5,997 nucleotides of DNA, taken from NCBI GenBank assembly GCA_900549495.1, contig UROL01000122.1, positions 1 to 5,997 of the forward strand. The letters run 5' to 3'. The position numbers and the translations under genes were made by a program. The notes beneath the pieces are model-generated. The model had not been told where the DNA came from. It ran no database searches and worked only from the letters and a program-made list of their open reading frames with translations. The DNA is from an uncultured Eubacteriales bacterium. Lineage in GTDB: Bacteria; Bacillota; Clostridia; Oscillospirales; Oscillospiraceae. Positions 1 through 5,959 of this stretch are shown here, piece by piece (within the stretch, counting starts at the first letter, position 1; each line of letters begins with the position of its first letter).

Positions 1-48
1 CGAGATCAGCCTCGGTCTCGTGGGCTCGGAGATGTGTATAAGAGACAG
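1..48. other. Untrimmed Nextera i7/Read 2 adapter (artefact)
   Basis: This is synthetic library sequence, not genome. Positions 30-48 are the 19-base Tn5 mosaic end AGATGTGTATAAGAGACAG. They are preceded at 15-29 by the Nextera Read 2 adapter stem GTCTCGTGGGCTCGG. Positions 1-6 (CGAGAT) match the end of the P7 primer. The eight bases at 7-14 (CAGCCTCG) sit exactly where the i7 index belongs and, from memory, match the adapter-strand form of a standard Nextera index (N710). Biological sequence starts at position 49. An open reading frame runs from inside the adapter into ftsH, so the first ten residues of a naive translation are artefactual. Confidence 0.98.
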
Positions 49-49
49 C

Positions 50-823
50 GCCAAGAAGGTGAAGCTGGCCGACAATGTGGACTTCACCCAGATTGCCCGG
101 ATGGCCGCCGGTGCCTCCGGCGCAGAGCTGGCCAATATCGTCAACGAGGCTGCCCTCCGGGCCGTCCGGGATGGCCGCCCCTGTGTCACCCAGTCCGATT
201 TGGAGGAGAGCATCGAGGTGGTTATCGCCGGTTATCAGAAGAAGAACGCCATCCTCACCGACCATGAGAAGCGGGTGGTCTCCTACCACGAAATCGGCCA
301 CGCCCTGGTGGCCGCCAAGCAGACCAACTCCGCCCCGGTGCAGAAGATTACCATCGTCCCCCGGACCTCCGGTGCCCTGGGCTATACCATGCAGGTGGAG
401 GAGGGGAACCACTACCTGATGACCCGGGAGGAGATGGAAAACAAGATTGCCACCCTCACCGGCGGCCGGGCCGCCGAGGAAGTGGTGTTCCAGTCCGTCA
501 CCACCGGCGCCTCCAACGATATCCAGCAGGCCACCAAGCTGGCCCGGGCCATGATTACCCAGTACGGCATGAGCGAGGAATTCGGCATGGTGGCCCTGGA
601 AACCGTGAACAACCAATACCTGGGGGGCGACGCCTCTCTGGCCTGCTCTGCGGAAATGCAGGCGAAAATCGACGACCGGGTTATCTCCCTGGTGAAGCAG
701 CAGCATGCCAAGGCCCGCCAGATTTTGGAGGAAAACCGCCAGAAGCTGGACCAGCTGGCCCAGTTCCTGTATGAGAAGGAGACCATCACCGGCGAGGAGT
801 TCATGGAAATTCTCAACCGGTAA
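50..823 (+). CDS. ftsH: ATP-dependent zinc metalloprotease FtsH, C-terminal part (5'-truncated)
   Basis: FtsH is the membrane-anchored hexameric AAA+ protease that extracts and degrades misfolded membrane proteins and some regulators. The fragment has about 257 genuine residues of a usual 600-700. The transmembrane segments, Walker A/B and arginine-finger regions are missing because the fragment ends here, not because the gene is broken. The first ~60 residues are the AAA+ lid, with the FtsH-typical GASGAELANIVNEAAL stretch at about 110-157. The M41 peptidase domain follows, with the zinc motif HEIGH at 287-301 (two His ligands and the catalytic Glu). The family's third ligand, Asp, lies in TTGASND (codon 518-520). 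The C-terminus is a charged helical tail ending in TAA. The second alanine of the usual HEAGH is Ile here, which HExxH permits. The true start lies outside the window; the ATG at 20 is in adapter. No terminator precedes the next gene. Confidence 0.97.
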   Translation, partial: AKKVKLADNVDFTQIARMAAGASGAELANIVNEAALRAVRDGRPCVTQSDLEESIEVVIAGYQKKNAILTDHEKRVVSYHEIGHALVAAKQTNSAPVQKITIVPRTSGALGYTMQVEEGNHYLMTREEMENKIATLTGGRAAEEVVFQSVTTGASNDIQQATKLARAMITQYGMSEEFGMVALETVNNQYLGGDASLACSAEMQAKIDDRVISLVKQQHAKARQILEENRQKLDQLAQFLYEKETITGEEFMEILNR

Positions 824-844
824 CCTTGGCGGAAGGAGCATCCC

Positions 845-1399
845 ATGTCCCAAATCACAAAGCGGGCCCTGGAGCAGTCATTGAAAAATCTGCTGCTGCA
901 AAAGCCCCTGACGAAAATCACCATCAACGACATTGCCGAGGACTGCGGCATCAACCGGATGACCTTCTATTACCACTTCAAGGATATCTACGACCTGGTG
1001 GAGTGGTCCTGTATGGAGGATGCCCGGAAGGCCCTGGCAGAAAAGAAGACCGACGACACCTGGCAGCAGGGTCTGCTGCAAATCTTCGAGGCGGTGCGAA
1101 AAAACAAGCCCTTCATCCTGAACGTCTACCACTGCGTCCATCAGGAGCGGGTGGAAACCTACCTGAAGCCCCTGGTGGATAACCTGCTGATGGGGGTAAT
1201 AGACGAAGAGGCGGCGGGGCTCACCGTCCGGGAAGAGGACAGGCGCTTTATCGCCCAGGTGTACGGCTATGTATTCATCGGCATTATGATGGACTGGATT
1301 CGGGACGATATGCGCGCCCAGCCCGAGGAAATTGTAGCGCCCCTGGCCCGGCTGATGAAGGGCTCCGTCCGGGAGGCGCTGCTGCGCTTCGCCCCATAA
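845..1399 (+). CDS. TetR-family transcriptional regulator (DhaK-regulator-like subgroup)
   Basis: This is a complete 184-residue protein, a normal length for a TetR regulator. Residues ~4-54 form the DNA-binding domain. The helix-turn-helix spans about residues 26-46 (ITINDIAEDCGINRMTFYYHF) and is followed by the KDIYDLVEW segment typical of the subgroup annotated as probable dihydroxyacetone kinase regulators. Residues ~70-180 are a helical ligand-binding and dimerisation domain ending in a GxxxxxxxWIRDDM-like region common in that subgroup. The subgroup name is historical; no dha genes are present, so the ligand is unknown. The start is supported by AAGGAG at 833-838, six bases before the ATG. 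The gene lies 21 nt after ftsH with no terminator between, so the two are probably co-transcribed. The next gene is oleate hydratase, so a role in sensing fatty acids is plausible but inferred. Confidence 0.92.
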   Translation: MSQITKRALEQSLKNLLLQKPLTKITINDIAEDCGINRMTFYYHFKDIYDLVEWSCMEDARKALAEKKTDDTWQQGLLQIFEAVRKNKPFILNVYHCVHQERVETYLKPLVDNLLMGVIDEEAAGLTVREEDRRFIAQVYGYVFIGIMMDWIRDDMRAQPEEIVAPLARLMKGSVREALLRFAP

Positions 1400-1408
1400 A
1401 GCCCCGGG

Positions 1409-1436
1409 TTTTATCAAATCCGGCGGTTTGATAAAA
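1409..1436. promoter_or_regulatory. Perfect 10-bp inverted repeat, candidate TetR operator
   Basis: The arms TTTTATCAAA (1409-1418) and TTTGATAAAA (1427-1436) are exact reverse complements, separated by the eight GC-rich bases TCCGGCGG. The element starts 9 nt after the tetR stop codon. The AT-rich stem and lack of a following T-run argue against a terminator. Its 28-bp two-fold symmetry suits binding by a dimeric regulator. It lies about 60 bp upstream of the ohyA promoter's -35, an unusual distance for simple repression, so an operator role is only a hypothesis. Confidence 0.5.
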
Positions 1437-1452
1437 ATTTATACACCTTCCT

Positions 1453-1486
1453 CCCCAGTGACTAAAGTTTGGTCACTGGGGTTTTT
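1453..1486 (+). terminator. Rho-independent terminator after the tetR gene
   Basis: A perfect 10-bp stem (CCCCAGTGAC at 1453-1462 with GTCACTGGGG at 1472-1481) encloses a nine-base loop and is followed directly by five T (1482-1486). It should end the ftsH-tetR transcript before the ohyA promoter. The loop continues the symmetry (TAAA-G-TTTG), so as DNA the whole element is a near-perfect palindrome with 14-bp arms about position 1467 and one mismatched (T/G) pair. Confidence 0.9.
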
Positions 1487-1493
1487 CTGTCTA

Positions 1494-1521
1494 TTGTTCC
1501 AATAAAAAATCGGGGTATAAT
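1494..1521 (+). promoter_or_regulatory. Putative sigma-70/SigA promoter of ohyA
   Basis: A perfect -10 box, TATAAT, lies at 1516-1521. A weak -35 (TTGTTC, 1494-1499, matching only the TTG of the consensus) sits 16 bases upstream, or ATTGTT at 1493-1498 with a 17-base spacer. The expected start near 1528 gives a leader of about 38 nt with GGAGG at 1554-1558, seven bases before the ohyA ATG. The -35 begins only 8 bases after the terminator T-run, so anything bound to the terminator palindrome would crowd polymerase. Confidence 0.7.
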
Positions 1522-1565
1522 AAAGCCATCAAGACAAACAAACAATACCAAATGGAGGTAACATT

Positions 1566-3359
1566 ATGTATTATTCTGCTGGAACCTACGAATCCTTTGC
1601 CCATCCCGAAAAGCCCAAGGATGTGGATAAAAAGTCTGCTTACGTCATCGGCACCGGCCTGGCCGGGCTCACCGCCGCCTTCTACCTGGTGCGTGACGGC
1701 CAGATGAAGGGCGAGCACATCCACCTGCTGGAAAAGCTGGATTTGGCCGGCGGCAGCTGCGATGGCCGCAAGGACGTGACCAAGGGCTTCTTCATGCGGG
1801 GCGGCCGGGAAATGGACAACCACTTTGAGATTATGTGGGATACCTTCCGGGATGTGCCCAGCATCGAGACCCCGGGTGTCTCCGTGCTGGATGAGTACTA
1901 TTGGCTGAACAAGCACGACCCCAACTACTCCCTGTGCCGGGCCACGGTGAACTGCGGCCAGGATGCCCACACCGATAAGAAATTCGAGCTGGACAAGGCC
2001 TCTGCCATGGCGCTGTCCAAGCTGTTCATCACCCCCGAGGAGGCTTTGGAGGGCAAGAAGATTTCCGACGTGCTCCCCGACTCCTTCTGGAGCACCAATT
2101 TCTGGCTGTACTGGCAGACCATGTTCGCCTTCCAGAAGTGGAGCAGCGCCCTGGAGATGAAGCGCTACCTGTGCCGCTATGTCCACCACATCGACGGCCT
2201 GCCCGATTTCTCCGCCCTGCGGTTCACCAAGTACAACCAGTACGAGAGCATGATTCTGCCCCTGGTGAAGTATCTGGAAAGCCACGGCGTGCAGATTGAA
2301 TACGGCATGGACGTAAAGAACGTGGTGATCGAGAAGGAGAACGGCAAGCGGGTGGCCAAGCAGATTGTGTATGTGAAGGACGGCCAGGAGCAGACCATCG
2401 ACCTGATTGAGGACGACCTGGTGTTCATCACCAACGGCTGCTGCACCGACACCTCCTGCTACGGCGACCAGACCCATGCCCCGGACCTCAGCGGCATCGA
2501 AAACGGCAAGGGCGAGTCCTGGGATATGTGGAAGGCCATTGCCGCCCAGGCAGACCATGGCGAATACGGCAACCCCGATGCCTTCTGCTCCGACGTGGAG
2601 GCCACCAACTGGATGAGCGCCACCGTGGCCACCTCCAACGAGGAAGTCCTGAAATATATTATGAACATCTGCCAGCGGGATCCCCGGGCGGGTAAGGTTA
2701 CCACCGGCGGCATCGTCACCGTAAAGGACAGCGTGGACAACTGGTATCTCAGCTGGACCATCAACCGCCAGCCCCAGTTCAAGTCCCAGGACAAGGGCCT
2801 GGTGCTGGTGTGGCTGTACGGCCTGCACACCAATGTAGAGGGCAACTATGTGAAGAAAGCCATGCGGGAATGCACCGGCGAGGAAATCTGCCAGGAGTGG
2901 CTGTATCACATCGGCGTGCCCCAGGAGCGGATTGCAGACCTGGCCAAGGAGGCCTGCAACACCACCACCTGCTATATGCCCTATATCAATGCCTTCTTCC
3001 AGCCCAGAAAGTGGAGCGACCGTCCCTTGGTGGTGCCCGAAGGCGCAGTGAACTTCGCCTTCCTGGGCCAGTTCGCCGAGACCCCCAGAGACACTATTTT
3101 CACCACCGAGTATTCCATGCGTACCGGCATGGAGGCTGTGTATACCCTGCTGGATATCGATCGGGGCGTGCCCGAGGTCTGGGGCAGCAAGTACGATGTC
3201 CGGGAGCTGCTGCGGGCCTGCTACTATGCCCTGGATAAGAAGCCTCTGGCCGAGGCGGAGCTGTCCTTCATGGAGCGGGAGGCCCTGAAGATTGCCCTGC
3301 GGAAGCTGCAAGGCACCGACGTGGAGCTGCTGCTGAAGCAGAGCGGCCTGGTTAAGTAA
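1566..3359 (+). CDS. ohyA: Oleate hydratase (MCRA family, FAD-dependent)
   Basis: The enzyme adds water across the cis-9 double bond of oleate, and of related unsaturated fatty acids, to give 10-hydroxy acids. This detoxifies host or dietary fatty acids at the membrane face. FAD is structural and no net redox occurs. The protein is complete at 597 residues (characterised homologues are roughly 560-650). The FAD-binding GTGLAG lies at residues 29-34, followed by a GGSCDG turn at 62-67. The motif RGGREM (78-83) carries the water-activating Glu82. Tyr201, in RYLCRYVHHIDG, is 119 residues further on, the same numbers and spacing I recall for the E82/Y201 pair of Staphylococcus aureus OhyA. KYNQYESMILPL (222-233) and GQFAETPRDTIFTTEYSMRTG (501-521) are further family hallmarks. 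No signal peptide is seen. The start is fixed by GGAGG at 1554-1558. The gene has its own promoter and terminator, so it is monocistronic. A Cys-rich loop, TNGCCTDTSCYGD, at 289-301 is noted separately. Confidence 0.97.
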   Translation: MYYSAGTYESFAHPEKPKDVDKKSAYVIGTGLAGLTAAFYLVRDGQMKGEHIHLLEKLDLAGGSCDGRKDVTKGFFMRGGREMDNHFEIMWDTFRDVPSIETPGVSVLDEYYWLNKHDPNYSLCRATVNCGQDAHTDKKFELDKASAMALSKLFITPEEALEGKKISDVLPDSFWSTNFWLYWQTMFAFQKWSSALEMKRYLCRYVHHIDGLPDFSALRFTKYNQYESMILPLVKYLESHGVQIEYGMDVKNVVIEKENGKRVAKQIVYVKDGQEQTIDLIEDDLVFITNGCCTDTSCYGDQTHAPDLSGIENGKGESWDMWKAIAAQADHGEYGNPDAFCSDVEATNWMSATVATSNEEVLKYIMNICQRDPRAGKVTTGGIVTVKDSVDNWYLSWTINRQPQFKSQDKGLVLVWLYGLHTNVEGNYVKKAMRECTGEEICQEWLYHIGVPQERIADLAKEACNTTTCYMPYINAFFQPRKWSDRPLVVPEGAVNFAFLGQFAETPRDTIFTTEYSMRTGMEAVYTLLDIDRGVPEVWGSKYDVRELLRACYYALDKKPLAEAELSFMEREALKIALRKLQGTDVELLLKQSGLVK

Positions 3360-3365
3360 GCATTT

Positions 3366-3391
3366 CGCCGGCCAGGCGCATATGGCCGGCG
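3366..3391. other. GC-rich hairpin downstream of ohyA
   Basis: CGCCGGCC (3366-3373) pairs perfectly with GGCCGGCG (3384-3391) around a ten-base loop. It starts six bases after the ohyA stop codon (3357-3359) and has no T-run, so it is not itself a terminator. It may protect the mRNA 3' end or pause polymerase before the terminator 9 bases further on; this role is inferred. Confidence 0.5.
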
Positions 3392-3399
3392 GATGTCAT

Positions 3400-3433
3400 G
3401 CCCCCTTCACCCGAAGCGGTGAGGGGGGCTTTT
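3400..3433 (+). terminator. Rho-independent terminator after ohyA
   Basis: A 12-bp stem (3400-3411 with 3418-3429; one T-G wobble at 3406/3423) has six C/G pairs at its base and a six-base loop, CGAAGC. It is followed by a short run of four T (3430-3433). It separates ohyA from the glycosidase unit. Confidence 0.85.
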
Positions 3434-3488
3434 GGTATTTGGGCAGAATTGTCAAAAATCAATCGTAAAAGGGATGCAATTTGCCCGG

Positions 3489-3517
3489 TATTCTTTTTCC
3501 CCGGTTTGTCGTATAAT
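3489..3517 (+). promoter_or_regulatory. Putative promoter of the GH31 alpha-xylosidase gene
   Basis: A perfect TATAAT lies at 3512-3517. The hexamer at 17-base spacing (TATTCT, 3489-3494) matches TTGACA at only two positions, and TTCTTT at 3491-3496 is no better. There is no TG for an extended -10. A good -10 with a poor -35 fits a weak or activator-assisted promoter. The expected start near 3524 gives a leader of about 45 nt that contains a 14-bp palindrome. Confidence 0.55.
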
Positions 3518-3527
3518 ACAGCTGAAA

Positions 3528-3541
3528 ATGGCAGCTGCCAT
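3528..3541. promoter_or_regulatory. 14-bp perfect palindrome at the glycosidase transcription start, candidate operator
   Basis: ATGGCAGCTGCCAT is its own reverse complement. It begins 11 bases after the -10 box, at about +5 to +18, a classic place for a repressor to block initiation. CAGCTG also occurs just upstream at 3519-3524, giving a partly repeated half. It is not a CcpA cre site, as it lacks the cre core. The cognate regulator is not in this window, unless it is the TetR protein, whose nearby palindromes look different. Confidence 0.45.
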
Positions 3542-3556
3542 ACACTTTTGAAATGC

Positions 3557-3561
3557 GAGGG
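3557..3561 (+). promoter_or_regulatory. Ribosome binding site that fixes the alpha-xylosidase start
   Basis: GAGGG lies seven bases before the ATG at 3569. The same frame is open back to an ATG at 3398, but that codon precedes the ohyA terminator stem and would lie upstream of the predicted promoter. The start at 3569 also gives an N-terminus (MKFSNGCWLQ) that matches the family start, as in YicI (MKISDGNWL). Confidence 0.85.
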
Positions 3562-3568
3562 AACCAAT

Positions 3569-5905
3569 ATGAAATTCAGCAACGGATGTTGGCTTCAGAA
3601 AGAGGGCTGCGCCTGCTTTTCCCCGGCCCAGGTGTATTTTGTAAAAACCGAGCCGGATGCAGTGACGCTCTGCGCCCCCACCAGCCGAATCAACCACCGG
3701 GGGGATACCCTGGGCGGTGTGAACCTGACCATCCGCATCTCCGCTCCCTATCCCGAGGTGCTGCGGGTGCAGACCTGGCACCACATGGGCCTGCGGGAGC
3801 GTGCCCCCCAATTCCAGCTGGCCCCTCTGCACCAGGGCCTGCTGCAAGTGGAGCAGACCGAGGAGAAGATTGTGGCCCGCTCCGGCAGCCTTCGGGTGGA
3901 GGTGTGCCGCAATGACGGCAGCTTCACCTTCTACCGGGGGGAGGAGAAGCTCACCGGCTCCCAGAACCGGGATTTGGCCTATATGAAAACCGACTGGAAG
4001 GGCGATGCCTACAACCGGGGGCCGGAGGATGCCTATATGCGCCAGCAGCTTTCCCTGGGGGTGGGGGAGCTGATTTACGGCCTGGGCGAGCGGTTCGGCC
4101 CCTTCGTAAAGAACGGCCAGAGTGTGGACATTTGGAACGAGGACGGCGGCACCTCCACCGAGCAGTCCTATAAGAATATTCCCTTCTACCTGTCCAACAG
4201 GGGCTACGGCGTCTTCGTCAACCACCCGGAGAAGGTGTCCTTTGAGATTGGCTCCGAGATGGTTAGCCGGGTGGGCTTCTCCGTCCCCGGGGAGCACCTG
4301 GACTATTTCCTCATCAACGGCCCCACCATGAAGGATGTGCTGGTGCGCTACACCGATATCACCGGCAAGCCCGGCCTCCCGGCCCCCTGGACCTTCGGCC
4401 TGTGGCTGAGCACCTCCTTCACCACCAATTACGACGAGGCTACCGTCAATTCCTTTGTGGACGGGATGCTCCAGCGGGGCATCCCCCTGAAGGTGTTCCA
4501 CTTCGACTGCTTCTGGATGAGGGAATTCTCCTGGTGCGATTTCCTCTGGGATCGCCGGGTGTTCCCGGACCCGGTGGGGATGCTGAAGCGGCTGCATGAC
4601 AAGGGCCTGAAAATCTGCGTGTGGATTAACTCCTACATCGGCCAGGAGTCCCCTTTGTTCCGGGAGGGAGCGGAGGCCGGATATTTCCTGAAGCGTCCCA
4701 ATGGGGACGTGTGGCAGTGGGATATGTGGCAGCCCGGCATGGCCATTGTGGACTTCACCAACCCCGCCGCCTGCCAGTGGTACGCCTCCAAGCTGGAAGC
4801 CCTGATGGACATGGGGGTGGACTGCTTCAAAACCGACTTCGGCGAGCGGATTCCCACGGACTGCGTGTATTACGACGGCTCCGACCCTGTGAAGATGCAC
4901 AACTACTACACTTACCTCTACAACAAAACCGTCCACGATGTGATTTGCCGGAAGAAGGGGGAGAAGGAGGCCATCCTCTTCGCCCGCTCTGCCACCGCCG
5001 GTGGCCAGAAATTCCCGGTGCACTGGGGCGGCGACTGCTGGTCGGACTATGAGCCCATGGAGGAGAGCCTCCGGGGCGGCCTGAGCCTGTGCGCCTCCGG
5101 CTTCGGCTTCTGGAGCCACGATATCGGCGGCTTCGAGAGCCAGTCCACGGCGGATGTCTATAAGCGCTGGTGCGCCTTCGGCCTGCTCAGCACCCACTCC
5201 CGGCTCCATGGCTCCAGCTCCTACCGGGTGCCCTGGAATTACGACGAGGAGTCCGTGGCGGTGGTGCAGTTCTTCGCCCGGCTGAAAGCATCCCTGATGC
5301 CCTATCTGTACCGCAACGCCATCCAGACCCACACCACCGGCGTGCCCATGATGCGCTCCATGGTGCTGGAATACCCCCAGGACCGGAACTGCGAATATCT
5401 GGCCCGGCAGTATTTCCTGGGAGATAGCCTGCTGGTGGCTCCCATCTTCAATGACCAGAGCATGGCAGAGTACTATCTGCCCCAGGGAACATGGACCTCC
5501 CTGCTCACCGGCGAAGCCCGCCAGGGCGGCAGATGGTACCGGGAGAAGCACGACTATCTCAGCATTCCTTTGTACGTCCGGGAGAACACCATCCTGGCCC
5601 TGGGCGCCCGGGACGACGATGCCGTATATGACTACGCCGACGGGGTGCAGCTGCGGGTATACGCCCTCCAGGAGGGCAAGACTGCCGAAACAGTGGTGTA
5701 CTCCGGCGAGAACCAGGTTCAGCTCCGGGCCCGGGTCACCCGCCAGGGCAACCGCTACACCGCTCAGGTGGAGGCGGACAAGCCCTGCACCCTGACCCTG
5801 ATGAATCTGGGCCAGCCCGCCAGCGCCACCGCCCCCTACCAGCAGTCCGGCCCCAACATCACCTTCTCCCTCCCCGCAGGGGGCGAAATCTCTGTCACCC
5901 TCTAA
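3569..5905 (+). CDS. yicI: GH31 alpha-xylosidase, YicI type
   Basis: The enzyme is a retaining exo-glycosidase that removes non-reducing-end alpha-1,6-xylose, for example from isoprimeverose and xyloglucan oligosaccharides. It has 778 residues against 772 in E. coli YicI and is collinear with it. An N-terminal beta-sandwich (~1-265) precedes the (beta/alpha)8 barrel, and C-terminal beta domains start at about 600. The nucleophile is Asp423 in KTDFGERIPTD (codon 4835-4837). The acid/base is Asp489 in HWGGDC (codon 5033-5035). These are YicI D416 and D482 shifted by seven. With the same shift, the residues I recall as shaping xylose specificity are all kept: Phe284, Cys314-Phe315 in HFDCFW, Trp352 and Lys421. 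There is no signal peptide, so it is cytosolic and needs imported oligosaccharides. No transporter or beta-glucosidase is adjacent within the window. The gene is complete, with its own promoter, and no terminator is visible before the fragment ends. Confidence 0.97.
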   Translation: MKFSNGCWLQKEGCACFSPAQVYFVKTEPDAVTLCAPTSRINHRGDTLGGVNLTIRISAPYPEVLRVQTWHHMGLRERAPQFQLAPLHQGLLQVEQTEEKIVARSGSLRVEVCRNDGSFTFYRGEEKLTGSQNRDLAYMKTDWKGDAYNRGPEDAYMRQQLSLGVGELIYGLGERFGPFVKNGQSVDIWNEDGGTSTEQSYKNIPFYLSNRGYGVFVNHPEKVSFEIGSEMVSRVGFSVPGEHLDYFLINGPTMKDVLVRYTDITGKPGLPAPWTFGLWLSTSFTTNYDEATVNSFVDGMLQRGIPLKVFHFDCFWMREFSWCDFLWDRRVFPDPVGMLKRLHDKGLKICVWINSYIGQESPLFREGAEAGYFLKRPNGDVWQWDMWQPGMAIVDFTNPAACQWYASKLEALMDMGVDCFKTDFGERIPTDCVYYDGSDPVKMHNYYTYLYNKTVHDVICRKKGEKEAILFARSATAGGQKFPVHWGGDCWSDYEPMEESLRGGLSLCASGFGFWSHDIGGFESQSTADVYKRWCAFGLLSTHSRLHGSSSYRVPWNYDEESVAVVQFFARLKASLMPYLYRNAIQTHTTGVPMMRSMVLEYPQDRNCEYLARQYFLGDSLLVAPIFNDQSMAEYYLPQGTWTSLLTGEARQGGRWYREKHDYLSIPLYVRENTILALGARDDDAVYDYADGVQLRVYALQEGKTAETVVYSGENQVQLRARVTRQGNRYTAQVEADKPCTLTLMNLGQPASATAPYQQSGPNITFSLPAGGEISVTL

Positions 5906-5959
5906 GCCGCAGCTTGTGAGCTACGCCCCCCGATGAATGGTAAAACGTAACTTCCGTAG
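5906..5959. other. Short non-coding tail after the alpha-xylosidase
   Basis: These 54 bases between the stop codon and the right adapter hold no convincing gene start, terminator or promoter. Any downstream operon partner is outside the fragment. Confidence 0.6.

Noticed and set aside
878..1417. 179-codon antisense frame over the tetR gene
   Set aside because: No RBS or recognisable domain, and it fully overlaps a clear TetR protein.
1491..3311. 606-codon open frame antisense to ohyA
   Set aside because: It is the mirror of a G/C-biased third-position gene and gives a low-complexity, family-less translation. The + strand frame has full oleate hydratase motifs, an RBS and a promoter.
3519..3541. 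CcpA cre site in the glycosidase leader
   Set aside because: The sequence is symmetric but lacks the CG-centred cre core and its A/T flanks.
3398..3568. 57-codon N-terminal extension of the GH31 protein
   Set aside because: It would start at an ATG before the terminator stem and upstream of the promoter, has no RBS, and does not resemble family N-termini. The ATG at 3569 has a good RBS and a family-like start.
3452..5551. 699-codon open frame antisense to the alpha-xylosidase gene
   Set aside because: Same codon-bias shadow: rich in Gly, Ala, His and Val with no recognisable domain, opposite a complete GH31 gene.
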